Source of the DNA: Liopterus haemorrhoidalis
Lineage: Eukaryota; Arthropoda; Insecta; Coleoptera; Dytiscidae
Direction of reading: 5' to 3'
Assembly (NCBI GenBank): GCA_963971575.1
Contig: OZ020616.1
Span: 59,316,907-59,380,906, forward strand
Length of the DNA: 64,000 bases
Part shown: positions 49,475 through 61,689 of the stretch, piece by piece
Layout of the letters: the number at the start of each line of letters is the position of its first letter
How positions within the stretch are numbered: position 1 is the first letter of the stretch
Notes under the pieces: generated by a model
The model's input: the letters and a program-made list of their open reading frames with translations, nothing else
What the model was told of the DNA's origin: nothing
Database searches by the model: none
Made by a program: the position numbers and the translations under genes

Positions 49475-50015
49475 GGAGGTATTGTGATCAATTCGTGGAT
49501 CTCCACGAATTGAGGTCCCTAAATAACGTTTCGACTATTTTTAGCATGATGTCTGTCGGTATGTCTGTCTGTCCGTCTGTGTACACGAGCAAATTAGGCT
49601 GAAAAGATTTTTATGAAACTGCATATTTAAACTTTTGACATCAATGACACGAGTTGATCAACTTTTGGTAAAAATCGGTTAACTAGAAATGGGAGTTTAC
49701 TCGTGTCGATTTTAAGATTTTTCCGAATATTTAGCAACAGAAAAATATTTCGAAAAAATTTATTGAACAAAAGTTGCTATAAATGCAATAACTAATAACT
49801 TTTATTTGAGACATATTTTGATAAAACGAAAAATTTCGACAAATTTTTGTAAAATTTTTTAAAAAATTTTTCATACTTTTATGTAACGTTTCCATGGTTA
49901 CGATAAATAATATCTCCGTTAGAAAATATTAGGCCAAGTTATTTTTACTCTGCTGCTGGAATGTATTTTATACAAGTACTTTACGATGGCGGTTGGTCCT
50001 GTGGTGGCCACTGCT
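49475..50015 (+). repeat. Dispersed AT-rich repeat, copy 2
   Basis: From TAAGGGAGGTATTGTGATCA through ACGAGTTGATCAACTTTTGG to TTTTATACAAGTACTTTACG, it matches 2525-2930. A small piece of the TTCCAAACG MITE family (GGCGCAACTAAATGGGAATT) follows at 50033. Confidence 0.7.
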
Positions 50016-50281
50016 GGTTTTTAGGTTTTGCTTTAGGCGCAACTAAATGGGAATTTCATTCTTTTAGGTTGTCTCGAAAGGGAATAAGTTTGGGAACCAC
50101 TGCTCTAAAATATTTTTTAAATACTTTTAATATTTTTAAAATATACAGCAGCGTTCAGATATTTCTGTTTAACCAGTTATATTAGAAATTAAAATGTATA
50201 GAACATACCATATTACTTTTGAAGATCGGCATAAAACAATTATCCCGTATAACTATAATCACATTGTTAAACTACAAAAGA

Positions 50282-50532
50282 ACTAGGGTTCATGTTTACA
50301 ACCACGTTGTAAACAGTCAACGGTCAGTGGCGCATACATACGTTTAACTACTAACTATAAATAAGTATAATTGTTTTTGTTAATCCTTTAAGTAAGATGC
50401 GTAATGTGAAAAACTAATCTCTACGGTTATGGGCTGACAAGCCTAGTTATATCACTTCTATTGTAATTTTATGAGTTCCCTAACCTATATTATTTTATTG
50501 CGATCTTCAATACTAATTTGGTACGGACTATA
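50282..50532 (-). repeat. Dispersed 250-bp repeat, copy 2 (inverted)
   Basis: It is the reverse complement of 1238-1488, from ACTAGGGTTCATG to TTTGGTACGGACTATA. Confidence 0.7.
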
Positions 50533-51484
50533 TATCCTCAAAATGAACTATAATAGTTTAACTGATCCTTTGAAATGTGTGTGATTTTGTATAATTTTTA
50601 TGTGGGAAGACTATTGTAAATCTGTTAGTTATTAGCTATGCTAAGTGCTAATATTTGTGAAGATAATATCTGAACAGATAACGGAGAGGCAAAGAGTTGT
50701 CTAAGAATAGAGGAGTGTCCCCCATGGATATTTATAAACAGCCGTACGTGAAATTAGTCATTCGACAAAAATTCAACATTTCAATTTGTAGAAATAAACA
50801 CACTTATCTATACGATAAAATTTGCAACATATTTTTACTCAATCGAATTATGACGATAATTTACAAATAACCGATTTATAGTGCTTCAACTTGACCCATC
50901 CAACGAACATTATCGTAACTCAATATTTTCATTTCTTGAAACATGTAACTTAATTAGAATATCGTGTAATCTTTCCATGAAAAACTATAATTTTACTAAC
51001 AATTCGTACAGGTTTGTGACAGATAATTTTCTCGTGTGACGTCCAATAATCAATCTGACAGCCCAAAAAGTGAGAAATTACAATTAAATATTTATAAGAA
51101 ATCTACAATTTAAGATTTATATGAATCCTAGTTTATTTAAGAACTTTAAAGCCGCATTCAGAGCAGTGTTTCTTGTGTTCAAATTTTGCTTTTTACCCAG
51201 GTAAAGATCCTCTATTATTTTTTAAGACAAAACAGTGTTATATTTACCCGGAAATACCAGACACCTGAGTATCCGTTGGTCACTATAAATAAAATAGAAA
51301 TAATAAACACACCATCAGAATTTTCTATCGGGTTTTAGGTGTTCAAATTAATTAACTCGTTGGCGTACCGTTCTTTTCAAACAAGCGTTGTTTAGTATAT
51401 AACGGTATAGATACAACAAATTTATTTTTCAAAGACATGTCCAGCAGCGATTCATTTTGATTAGGCATAAGATGACCAGTTTTA
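50533..51484. other. AT-rich intergenic DNA; one orphan TIR end
   Basis: No exon or RNA gene was recognised. At 51149, AAGCCGCATTCAGAGC matches the end of the element at 33047, but no partner end is nearby. Confidence 0.4.
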
Positions 51485-52240
51485 GGGTTTTGTAGGTATG
51501 ACCAAAAAACCCTTATATCGTCATATTGTCGTCTGTCCTGACATTGGCTACAAGGTTCATTAAGATTTTGAAAATTGCGCCTATGGCTTCCATTGGTTGT
51601 TTTAAGTCATATGCTCCACCCCTCTGGTTTCGTATACATTACACAGAATGAAAATATAATTCCAACAATTCCAACTGGTTATTAAATTTACGCTTTTAAA
51701 AATTAAATGCAACATTTTCCCAAATATAACTAGAATTTTGAAAAAATAATTTAAAATAAAAATGCAAAAAAATAGAAAAATAACATTGTCTGGAGAAAAA
51801 ATTCGTTATTTTCCGAAAACATAATCTGATCAAAAATTCCTGTTGTACTATTCTTTTTCACACAAATGTACATTACTTAGAATTTTTCAGATTTTTAGTT
51901 TCAACCACCTGGGCTGTACAATTTTCGCAAGAATCGCGTCAAAATAATTTATTTTGCAAAAATAAAAATTTGATCGTTAATCCACGCACTAAGGACTTTA
52001 ATTTGATACCCTACTCAGATTTTTTTTTTTTCGATGAGCAGATATTTGTTTATATTTTTAGGGAGATATGTTTTTTTTTAGTAATTTTCCTATGTGCGGG
52101 TCAAAGAGTTGTATAAGCATACAAAATTTCTCTCTAGGTTTAGCCGTTTGGCTACAATTTTTACCGAACAGACAGAAAGACAGACGGCAAAATGACGGTA
52201 TAAGGGTTTTTTGGTCATACCTACAAGAAACTAAAAATGG
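51485..52240 (+). repeat. CAGACA-tail interspersed repeat
   Basis: It matches 47480-48270 closely (GATCGTTAATCCACGCACTA, GCCGTTTGGCTACAATTTTT, GGTATAAGGGTTTTTTGGTC), but the tRNA-like block is missing. Confidence 0.7.
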
Positions 52241-52839
52241 GATGCTACTTATGTACTTCAGAAGCCTTTAAAAAGCTACTATACAAATTTTCTTATAATT
52301 TATTAGGGCTAATTGATTAATTACATATTGGTTTGGGGCTACTAGCTTTAGGGGACTACGGTCCCCCATATTCTTTCATTATTCCCCAAGTGTGTTTGTG
52401 TCGGATACTTTGCAATTTGTTTTGGTGGCTTTGTGTAGGAAATATTTAAGAATTATTCAGAATGCGGTCTGATATTTACTGAAGCAGTTAGTGTCATAGA
52501 TGGAGGCATGACGTAATATCCAGTATAATTTAAATAAAATACTCAACACATCGACATTTATTAATTCAAGGACCAGTGGCTTACGTGGCTGATTTCCAGA
52601 ATTAAATTCATCAGTTAAATATTCATACCGAGAACAATAAACTAATTACTTGCAAATAAATCTACACAACTACATAAATGGTCAGAAAAAAACATAGATA
52701 AGGCGCTGATAGCTTCAGACGATAAACACACACAGTGTTTCTACGCCAGTTCCACGCATAAGGATCTAATAGCTCAAAATACTAAATTACTAAGAATGAA
52801 CTGCATTATTAAACCAATTAAGACAATAACAACTACAAC

Positions 52840-53340
52840 TGGTTTATATCCATTAAAACTGGTATCTTTATTGAACTAATTTTAACTGTTTGCAATAATT
52901 TTAAACTGGTTTTATAATTAGAAAAACTAGTTTATCTCTGAACTATGTTAAACCATAATTTAAAAACATTTTATAACTAGTTTTATAATCAATAAAACTA
53001 GTTATATCGTTGAACAATTGTTAAACCATGTTTTAAACAATTTAAAACCATTTTATCATTAGTTTTATAGTCATTAAAACCAGTTATATCATTGAAGAAA
53101 TGTTGAACTATGTTTTGAACAATTTAAAAACATTTTATAACTAGTTTTATAATCAATAAAACTAGTTATATCGTTGAACAATTGTTAAACCATGTTTTAA
53201 ACAATTTAAAACCATTTTATCATTAGTTTTATAGTCATTAAAACCAGTTATATCATTGAAGAAATGTTGAACTATGTTTTGAATTTAAAACCATTTTATA
53301 ACTAGTTTTATAATCATTAAAGCTAGTTATATCTTTAAAC
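52840..53340 (+). repeat. 82-bp minisatellite with 164-bp dimer structure
   Basis: Units of about 82 bp (AACTAGTTTTATAATCAATA, AAACCATTTTATCATTAG and variants) alternate between two types. TTTTATAATCAATAAAACTA at 52981 recurs at 53145, 164 bp on. About six units, with degenerate edges. Confidence 0.88.
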
Positions 53341-53579
53341 ATTCTCTATAAACTTTATGTGCAATATTTATACTAGTATTTAGAGCTATCAGTTCCTAAT
53401 TGCTTTGAAATATTCTGTATTTTATTATTACACGGTCTTATAAAAACTTACACAAATTTCTGGCATATTAAAACAAAAACTTAAGTCAAAAACTGCAAAT
53501 CAACCACATAAACCCTAAGTGCCACTTTTAATTACCACTGTTCTTATCACAGTATAATCACTTGTTTGTTAAACAATTG

Positions 53580-53800
53580 CCGGTAACTATGGTAACGGTT
53601 TAAAACGGGCGTGCGCTACAAGCGGACAGACAACAACTGACTGAGGGAAACGCTCGGCCAGCGCAGGCCAACTTGCACGAGGCGCAGCACTATTGTGTCC
53701 CCCAGGGGGTAAATTTGTGGCCACGGCGAAGGGGTGGGAGGAGTACACAGACCTATGCTTCGTAAAGGAGAAACAAATAATCATTGCCAAGATTTTGACA
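53580..53800. promoter_or_regulatory. GC-rich island, possible promoter
   Basis: A 200-bp stretch (ACGGGCGTGCGCTACAAGC, CGCTCGGCCAGCGCAGGCC) is far more GC-rich than its surroundings and is open on the minus strand for 67 codons without recognisable protein. It could be an upstream promoter or first exon of rhotekin or of another gene. Confidence 0.3.
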
Positions 53801-54122
53801 AATATTTGCTTATGAATATGTCGAGGTTACTTTAACATGATCGTACCTTCATTAAATTATTATTTTCACTTCGATTTACGACAAAAAAAAGAGTTAATCA
53901 TTATGCAAAAAGCATTAACACAACTTCACCATACCCCGTAATCATGATCTTAAAACCTGGATGCAGCTTTCTAAGCTCGAACAAAAGATCCATGAATTTA
54001 GTTCTATTTTCCTTCTACTTGAGACAATTTTTCCCAGCTAGACAAGAATATTCTACAACAACCATTTATTATTATTACCTTATTTTTATATAAATATATA
54101 TATATTATAATTTACTACTATA

Positions 54123-54529
54123 TACCAGGTGAATTATTTAAGGAGCAACATGTTTCACATATGTTAATGAAGTGAGTTATTTCATTTGCAACGTAGCAAA
54201 TTATGAAAGCAAGCTCATATCTATGGCAACAGATATGCAATGGTGATTAGATATAACAGTTATTTAACATGATAAAGTTCCTAGGCTAAAAAATAGTAAA
54301 TTAGAAACAATAAATGAATTTTTATTATTTTTTTATATTTACATCCATACAAACAAAAATAATAATGTCCTTAGTAGCTAAGTCCAAAAAATATTAAAAA
54401 AAATAATACTTGTCTTTTCTATGGATACGATAAGCATTTGTTTTATGGCTATGTTGCTTTTGAAATAACTCACTTCATTAACATTGTATGTGGAACATGT
54501 ATGTTGCTCCTTAAATAATTCACCCGGTA
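54123..54529. mobile_element. 407-bp mariner-type MITE with TA duplication
   Basis: TACCAGGTGAATTATTTAAG and its inverted end TTAAATAATTCACCCGGTA, plus inner AATGAAGTGAGTTATTTC and its complement, are flanked by TA at 54121-54122 and 54530-54531. No open frame. Confidence 0.9.
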
Positions 54530-54779
54530 TATTATAACTTACTTTATACTATAATTTACTCCCTTTGATTGAATTAATAAATTACGCCGGTAAATTTGAA
54601 TATAGCGAGGTTATGCTGACATTTAAAGTTGTACCGACCAGTAGTCTATTTCAATCGCGGCCTTAACTGCAACCTTCGCACGATATTTATTGTTTTATTA
54701 ACTCTTCTAAAAGATACAATGCAGGAAATGAAAACTGGCAAATATTATAGACCTATGATTGATATGAGTTTCATTTTTC

Positions 54780-55085
54780 AAGATGACGCCGAGTCATCTG
54801 AAACACCCTGCAGGATTAACCGCAGAGAGGAAACCGCCATTACACGTCTCCGTATAGGCCATTGTTGGTGGACCCATGGACACCTCCTTCGAGGTGAAGA
54901 GTCCCCTATCTGTGAGACGTGTAACATAGATTTGTCTGTGTCACACCTTTTGTACATTTCGAGGATGTCAGAGAGATGTTACGCCTGTGCTATGACCTGT
55001 CAGTTGCTTTAGGTGACGACAGAGTACTCATGGACAGGCTGATACTCTTCCTGAGAGAATCGAACTTACTGTTTTACTTGTGACG
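54780..55085 (+). pseudogene. LINE ORF2 C-terminal (post-RNase H) fragment
   Basis: RREETAITRLRIGHCWWTHG, HLLRGEESPICETCNIDLSV and SHLLYISRMSER form the zinc-knuckle-like tail found after the RNase H domain of I/jockey-type retrotransposons. About 80 codons remain, then a frameshift. The sequence to about 55380 (GCGTTAGGCGCAAATAGG) is likely its 3' untranslated region. Confidence 0.85.
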
Positions 55086-55820
55086 TCTTGCATCTTATTT
55101 TAATGTGTTCTATTTCTAAACTGTGATATTCGATGGTAATTGGCCCCTTCACAGCCTTTTACCATCACCCTGAGTCTGTTCAATTTTTCGAACAGACTTT
55201 TTTATCTTATTTATTCGTGTTTGTCTGTGCAAGATTGAGTATCCGTAATTTTATTGATATTATCTATTTATTGTTTTTAACATGTAGTGTAGTCATTTAG
55301 ATGGGCTGCGTTAGGCGCAAATAGGCTTTGTTGCTGTGCGCCAAAATTTTTATCTAACCAACAAACTCAAAATCTGAAGTGTTTTTTGGACGTTTTCCTA
55401 CCTCCTTTTGCAAGTGTTATCACCGTTCTTTTCTATAAATAATAATTATAGCAACATTTCCGGATTTCCTGTTATCGTTGATAGCTTATCAGAGCCGAGT
55501 GACCAACATAATATCTGGGAACGGGCCGTTCTAACGGAGTGATGCGAGAGCTGGCGTATGAATTGACCGATTACGTCATTCCCTTACGTAACCAGTACGG
55601 ATTGCGAGTACCTGTCCGCCCACACAACGATACACTATCGCTATCAAGGACCCCATTCATATTCGACAATTGTTGCACAAAAACAACATCAACAGTCTGT
55701 TTTTAAAGGCGTTATAGCTAGACTTACCATAATATTTTTTTTCTCAAACCAGGATAATTTTCAGATTTTGCCAAAAACAGAAAGTAACGCCTTCTACTCT
55801 AGTACTTGAGTACTTGTAGT

Positions 55821-56139
55821 CAGTGGAGTAGCCAGGATTTTTGTTTAGAGGGGGCCCGGAACACAGAATTATTTAAAATATAAATAATGTTCTCACTTAA
55901 AAAAAAGAAGGTCCTCATCTCCAAAATACAAATAATGAAAGAAAAAAAAAAAAAAGTCTCCACCTCCAAAACAATACAAGTGATGAGCAAACAAAACAGG
56001 TCTTCACCTCGAAAATACAAATGAAGAGCAAAAAAGGTCCTCACCTCCAAAATGCAAGTTATGGAGAAAAACGAAAAAACAAAAGCCCTCACCTCTTCCT
56101 TGGGGGGTCCCATCGGCCCTCCGTTTGGCTACGCCACTG
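55821..56139. mobile_element. 319-bp hAT-type MITE with CTTGTAGT duplication
   Basis: CAGTGGAGTAGCCAGG and GGCTACGCCACTG ends are flanked by identical CTTGTAGT at 55813-55820 and 56140-56147. Inside are about four imperfect units of a GGTCCTCACCTCCAAAATAC-type repeat, which also occurs at 39725-39830. Confidence 0.94.
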
Positions 56140-56308
56140 CTTGTAGTACTAGATTAAAAAGGTTAAATAACGGGGTGGTTAACAAAAATAAAAATTTAAG
56201 TAGTAATAATTTTTAATTACTCTTAATTGAACATAACTAATTATTAAAAAATTATTAATATTTATCACTAGTATAAAATTTCTTAAAAATTCGTTGTTAC
56301 TTTTAACT

Positions 56309-56673
56309 ATAGGCTATTCCAAATTTTTAGGCGAAACTAAATGGAAATTTCGTTCTCTTAGGTTCTCACGAAAAGGGACCTTGCTTGGATTATTTCATGT
56401 TTCACATTTGGTATTTGAAAATTTAAAATTCCAACAGTGAAACCATGGAAACGAATGACATATGTCAAAAATTTTAATACATTTTTCTATATTTTGAAAA
56501 CAAATAAATAAAATAAATTTTTATTAAGAATGACAAAAAATTTAAATGCAATGAAAAGGACATTTTATAATGACAATCAATTTAAGCTAGAATTTGCAAT
56601 GTGTGTATGATTTACAAAGCTTAAACAAAATGACTAAAAGTCCGAATAATAGATAAAAATTACTAAATTTAAC
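56309..56673. mobile_element. Partial MITE of the TTCCAAACG family
   Basis: The left end AGGCTATTCCAAATTTTTAG and most of the body match 19201-19570. The right end is lost. Confidence 0.75.
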
Positions 56674-56688
56674 GTGAATATTACAAGT

Positions 56689-56888
56689 AGCGTTTCCTTG
56701 CTCTATAGGCAACCTTGATAACACTTGATGACGGCGGCACAGTCTATACACGAGGCGTATTTCATTTGGAAAGACTGTCCATTTAAGCCAACATGAGAAC
56801 TGTGTAACCTTTGGCACATTACCTTAACACAGTGCCGATGTCCGACATGACAAAACATACAGCATGTACATACAGTGTACAGTTCCAA
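56689..56888 (-). CDS. Candidate terminal exon of a cysteine-rich protein (unidentified)
   Basis: After an acceptor-like TTTCTTCTTTGAAG, the minus strand encodes about 62 residues to a stop, with ten Cys: YTVCTCCMFCHVGHRHC, VKVMCQRLHSSHVGLNGQ and YASCIDCAAVIKCYQGCL. The density and spacing look like a secreted disulphide-rich or metal-binding module. I do not recognise the family and no other exon of the gene is certain. A MITE remnant directly follows. Confidence 0.3.
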
Positions 56889-57303
56889 GATACGCTTCAA
56901 AGAAGAAACAATTACGCGCTGCCTTTTATTTTAATTCGTTCCAATTAATTTTAGACACAACTATTATGGTTTTACAAAAAACCAGTGGCCTCCGCTAGAT
57001 TTGCCCTCCCATAAAAAAAATAATAATTTTTTTTTTGTATTAAAAAAATTTTTTTTTAACGAATTGAAAAAAAAAGATTTAGGTAAACCTTCAAAAATAT
57101 ATCAAATTATGTTTTATACAAATTTTTGTCCAAGGCTTGGTTTACTAGTTATGAATTTTTTAAAATTCTAAACTCTAATAACTTCCGTTTCCGGATCTTT
57201 GTAAAAAACAATAGGGTTCTTCTCAATTATTAGGACAATTTTTTAGAACCAGATAAAACTCTCTAAGTTAAACCGTTCTTGAGTTATCGTGTACACACAC
57301 ACA

Positions 57304-57541
57304 CAGTGGCGGAGGTAGCGGGGATCCGGGCCCCTTAAAAGTTGCTCTAGCCCCCAGTTGGCCCCCAGTTGGCCCCCTAGAATTACTTGGAAAAAATATA
57401 TTTTAGATGTGAGGACCTTTTTTTTAGGTCATAACTTGTATTTTCATATGTAAATGATAAAAAAATATTTCCTAACACCCCCCAAATTTTACTCATTTTT
57501 TTTGCCCCCCCGCCAGATTTTAAGAGCTAGCGCCGTTACTG
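57304..57541. mobile_element. 238-bp hAT-type MITE inserted in a CA microsatellite
   Basis: CAGTGGCGGAGGTAGCGG and the end AGCGCCGTTACTG are flanked by CACACACA at 57296-57303 and 57542-57549. Because the target is a CA repeat, the duplication is less decisive than in the other cases. Confidence 0.85.
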
Positions 57542-58365
57542 CACACACACACATATGGACGGCACTTCGAAAATATGTTTTTTGGATTCCCTGGACCATG
57601 AAGCAGTCAAAATCTCGAAAAAGAAAATTTTCGCGATTACAATACTTGCCCGTTATATATTAAGGTCGGGCAAGTAAAAATGTTTAAAACAACAACAAAA
57701 AAAGACAAACTACAAACCAACAACTTTTATTTGCTTTCAATAAATTAATTAAATATTAATTTTTGTAAGGTGTACTAGCCAAAACACGAGATGATATTTA
57801 TACGTTTAATAATTTCTGACAGTCAGAACCGCCTCTACGACCAGGTCTAATATCTAGAAATTCTGTTTATACACGTTCGATAGTCGCTAATTTTGTCAGT
57901 ATCGTATAGATATGCCTTAATTTTTACCGACCGCCATCGTTGCTGTGCACCAAAAAAATTAATTAACCAATCACGTATTAAAGAGAGGAGTAAGTGCAAA
58001 TAAAGAATTAGCTGGCTGAAGTTTGTTTTTAGAAGGTTTAATAGTTAATTTTATTTGTTGTAAGCGGTATCTCCTTAATTATTTATAATTTGATAGTTGA
58101 GTGTGTTTATTGTTATCATGCTCCACTTTCATTAGCTTTCTTCTTCGTTTTATCAATCCACGCAAGTCTGAGCTCAAGAACTAAAAACCTTGATTGTTTC
58201 TGCACAATATAGGTAAAACAACACCTGCACCGAATAATAATATTACAGCTTTCGCTACACTTCACCGCTAGAATAACAAACGAGATTAAATTCGGGGAAT
58301 CCTTACAACGAAATGTTAAAAGTGCGGGTGTATAGATGGTTGGCTGTAACTGACGCTTCACTTAC

Positions 58366-58456
58366 GGGTATCGTGCACTTTTCCCCCTGTAAGTTTTAGT
58401 TTAGGGGAGAGAACACGTTTGACGGCAGACGATGCCTCATCTTCGGTATTAATCAT
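58366..58456 (-). CDS. Candidate first coding exon (unidentified gene)
   Basis: ATG at 58456 opens 30 codons (MINTEDEASSAVKRVLSPKL, KLTGGKVHDT), ending in phase 1 at a perfect GTAAGT donor. No family was recognised and no partner exon is assigned. It could belong with the cysteine-rich exon at 56.7 kb, though the phases do not obviously match. Confidence 0.25.
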
Positions 58457-58650
58457 ATTTTGCCCCTTCGATTCAGATTAATATACTGTTTATTACAAGT
58501 TGATTGTTGTGTTTTGTTTTTAATGTAACATTTAGGTTGTTCGATGAAAGTATTGTTCGGATTGAATTGTAGGTCTTTTAGCAATCGGTCATTGTAATTA
58601 CAGGTGCTATAATTCACAGAACAGGTGATGAAAGAATCGTGAGACTGTTT
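58453..58650 (-). other. Cys/Asn-rich open frame after an acceptor-like site
   Basis: After ATTTTGAAACAG, the frame reads SHDSFITCSVNYSTCNYNDR then FIEQPKCYIKNKTQQSTCNK, with several N-glycosylation sites and five Cys in about 60 codons. No homology was recognised. It overlaps the 58456 candidate start by only a few bases. Confidence 0.2.
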
Positions 58651-58994
58651 CAAAATAAGGTGCAATACCATTGTGCACCAGTACACTCTCACTGTCTTCT
58701 TCACCATTATCAATCGGGATTTTTGCTCTTACATCAATTCTACACCTTAGCTCTGTTAAATGATTTTTCAAGTATTTTGTATACTAATTTGACTGACATG
58801 TCGGGTCCGGTTCTTGAATCAATGGGGCCGCCCTTAAACCTATGGGTCCGATTTATTTAAATCTTCTAGGGTTGGTAAAATATTCCAATCCGTCACTGAT
58901 AACAGTGCTAGATATTCCTTCAACTGATTTCTTGATATTTTGCAAGATCTCTTAATTAATCGCTTAATTTAAAAAATACAGAATATCGAAATAC

Positions 58995-59175
58995 ATATAT
59001 CAAAAATCAGCTGTGGTCATCACACTGCCATTTATGACTGCCATCATAAAGTACTTGTATAAAATACATTCTGGCAGCAGAGTAGAAATAACTTGGCCTA
59101 ATATTTTCTAACAGAGATATTATTTATCATGACCATGGAAACGTTACATATAAGTATGAAAAAATAGATAGGTAC
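58995..59175 (-). repeat. Dispersed AT-rich repeat, copy 3 (3' part, inverted)
   Basis: CATAAAGTACTTGTATAAAA through ATGGAAACGTTACATATAAG is the reverse complement of the 3' part of 2525-2930. Confidence 0.75.
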
Positions 59176-59322
59176 TTAGAAAAAATCTCGAATTATGAAA
59201 GTATGAAAAAAAAACCCCAGACCTCTAAAAAGAGCTCATTAGGGTCATTAATTGTATTTTAGAAGGAAGGACCTTTTTTTAGGTCATCACTTAGTATCTA
59301 GGAAATTAAAGTGTATTTGAAC

Positions 59323-59826
59323 CAGGGCTTCGAACCATTATTTTTTTCGTTTCGGTTTTCGTTCCGGTTCAATTAAAAAAATATATATCGGTTCGGTTCC
59401 GGTTTTTGTTCCGGCAAAAATAACGGTTTTTTTCGGTTTTCGGTTCAGTTCCGAGTGATAAATTTGTAAATGCTTGTATTTGTAATAGAAATTTATTTTG
59501 TACTATAATTTAGTAGAACATTTTATTCCTTATTTTGTAATAATCATACCAAGGCCACTGCCAGGGGGGGATTCTTGGCGTTCACCCCCCCCTACCGAAA
59601 TAATAGAAGCGCATTTTTTTACTTATCAGTTAAAAAAATTACGATTTTTTTTCTGCTCATCAGTTTAAAAAATAATCTTAAATAAAATGTATTTTATATT
59701 CACTCACATAAACATTATCTGAACCGAAATAAACCGATATTTTTTTTTCGGTTCAGTTCCGGTTTTCGTTCCGACAAAAATAACGGTTTTTTTCGGTTTT
59801 CGGTTCAGTTCCGGTTCGAAGCCCTG
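59323..59826. mobile_element. 504-bp hAT-type MITE with ATTTGAAC duplication
   Basis: CAGGGCTTCGAACC and GGTTCGAAGCCCTG are perfect inverted ends, flanked by identical ATTTGAAC at 59315-59322 and 59827-59834. TTCGGTTCGGTTCCGG-type repeats lie near both ends. Confidence 0.95.
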
Positions 59827-60109
59827 ATTTGAACAGCTCTTATTTCCGGATAATTTCCCAATTCCTTCCCTTTAAAACGATTTCGTATCCATGAGCTAGG
59901 GGGGGGGGGGCAGAAAAATTCCAGGGCATCTTTCAAAGATAGAAGTGGGCCAAAGGGCTATTTGCGGCTCACTCTCATCTTTTCATCTTGAAAATATTAA
60001 GTTTTTTTTTTAGAGATAATTTTTGCCTTCTGATTTTTTTTTGTGTGTAAATATTTTTGTTTACGGATAGAATTAAGGATGTTCCCAAGAGTTCAATAAT
60101 TATGGTATT

Positions 60110-60300
60110 AGTCAATCCGTGAGTAAAAGTGTACAGCCTTCCACCGGTCACGTTCCACGATCTCCGCAAATGGCAGGTCGGATCCGGAGATCGCCCGAAG
60201 CGCCCCCGTGTCTGGCCAACACATGCACAGGTGCACAGGTATTCGCTCTGATGTAACACACAATCCCACTTCAATCAGCACACACAACTATTGTATAATG
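60110..60300. other. GC-rich patch, possible exon or promoter
   Basis: The patch is open on the minus strand in two frames; one reads GSDLPFAEIVERDRWKAVHF, the other GQTRGRFGRSPDPTCHLRRS. Neither was recognised. The composition contrasts with the AT-rich flanks. Confidence 0.25.
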
Positions 60301-61168
60301 GACCAGTCGCCGTTTACAAACAAACGCCATTTCAAAAATTAGATAACACAAATATAACTCGCAAAACAACGAGGTTTCGACAGACAGAATGTTAGCTTTT
60401 GTACACGATACACCTGGAAAGAGCTGACACAGAGATCCATACTAGCCGTGCCTAGAAGGGAGAGAGTATTTTCGCAGTAGACATATGGCAATTTCTCTAT
60501 TAATTGATAGCGAATGATACAGTAGCGCGATTATTAACAGTGGATGTCCATCAGTATACTAGCTGCTAAGTGATTATGGGCTGTGATTAATTTAGAAAGC
60601 TACGAGCAAATGACTCTAGATTTAAAAACCACTTAGCAGACCGCGACACATGAAAATAAGAGTGAATATCTCGCGGACAACACAAGAAGAACACTATTAA
60701 ATCTCAAAGAAATTCTAACATTCGAGTAGTCAACTCAATCACACAAGTATGAGAGGTAGATGATTATAGTATACACTTGAAGAATCCAGATCTAAAGAGG
60801 AACAACTCTAAGCCAGGAAGAAGACATGACAAAATAGAGATCAGCTAAGAGATCTAGCGGTTGATATCCACACCAAAAAATCCACAAGTGTAAAAGATCA
60901 TCCTCAAGTTTGGTTAAAATTTTAGTGTTAAAATTTTCATTTAAAAAAAAGTAATAAGTTCACTATTTTTAATCAAATCACCGTGTAAATCTTAATTCAA
61001 ATAGTGTCATTTTTATGAAATATTATTTTTTCAGTGTTAAAATTAACACCACTTTAACACTATTTATTTTCTAACACTATAATTTAACCAGTATGTAAGT
61101 GTAAAATTTACACTAAATTTAACCAAAAAATAGTGTATATAATTAACACGAAAAGCGATGGACTAAAT
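60300..61168. other. Intergenic DNA; GTGTTAAAATTTT-type repeats
   Basis: No gene was seen. From about 60921, AGTGTTAAAATT/AACACTATT motifs recur in both orientations. They resume after the hAT insertion at 61569, which suggests an older element interrupted by it. Confidence 0.4.
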
Positions 61169-61560
61169 CAGTGGTTCCCAAACTTTTTGACCGCGACCCG
61201 GTACGAGGTTTTAAAATTTTTCGCGACCCACCTTATGAAAAAAACATTTATTTACAAAACAAATTTTATTTTAAAGCAGTAGCTTTATAGTAATAAAGAG
61301 TATATTATAGTAATAAAGAGTATAGTATAGTAATAAAGAGTATAGTATAGTAATAAAGAATATAGTATAGTAATAAAGAATATAGTATAGTAATAAAGAG
61401 CACAAATACACACTATTCTAGTGATTAACTGAAAAAAAAAATATATATATATATATATGTACAAAAAAAATCTTTTTTGTTTTTACAATTTTTTTCGCGA
61501 CCCGGCAAAATTTTTCTGCGCCCCGGTACCGGATCGCGACCCACACTTTGGGAAACGCTG
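61169..61560. mobile_element. 392-bp hAT-type MITE with GACTAAAT duplication
   Basis: CAGTGGTTCCCAAACTTTTT and ACTTTGGGAAACGCTG are imperfect inverted ends, flanked by identical GACTAAAT at 61161-61168 and 61561-61568. It contains about six units of a 20-bp TATAGTATAGTAATAAAGAG repeat (61286-61400). Confidence 0.94.
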
Positions 61561-61689
61561 GACTAAATAATAAAAATTCATTTTTTAGTGTACCATGAAG
61601 TCCATATAACACTACTTTTTTTAGTGTAAAATATGCTTAGGAAAAGCACTTGAAAGAGCAAGTACTTGTGTGAAAAAGGCTAAAATACT

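Noticed and set aside
53587..53790. 67-codon GC-rich open frame as a gene
   Set aside because: Peptide not recognised; composition rather than coding explains the lack of stops, so only a possible promoter is noted.
55820..56113. 97-codon minus-strand open frame
   Set aside because: It lies wholly inside the hAT MITE and translates its internal tandem repeat.
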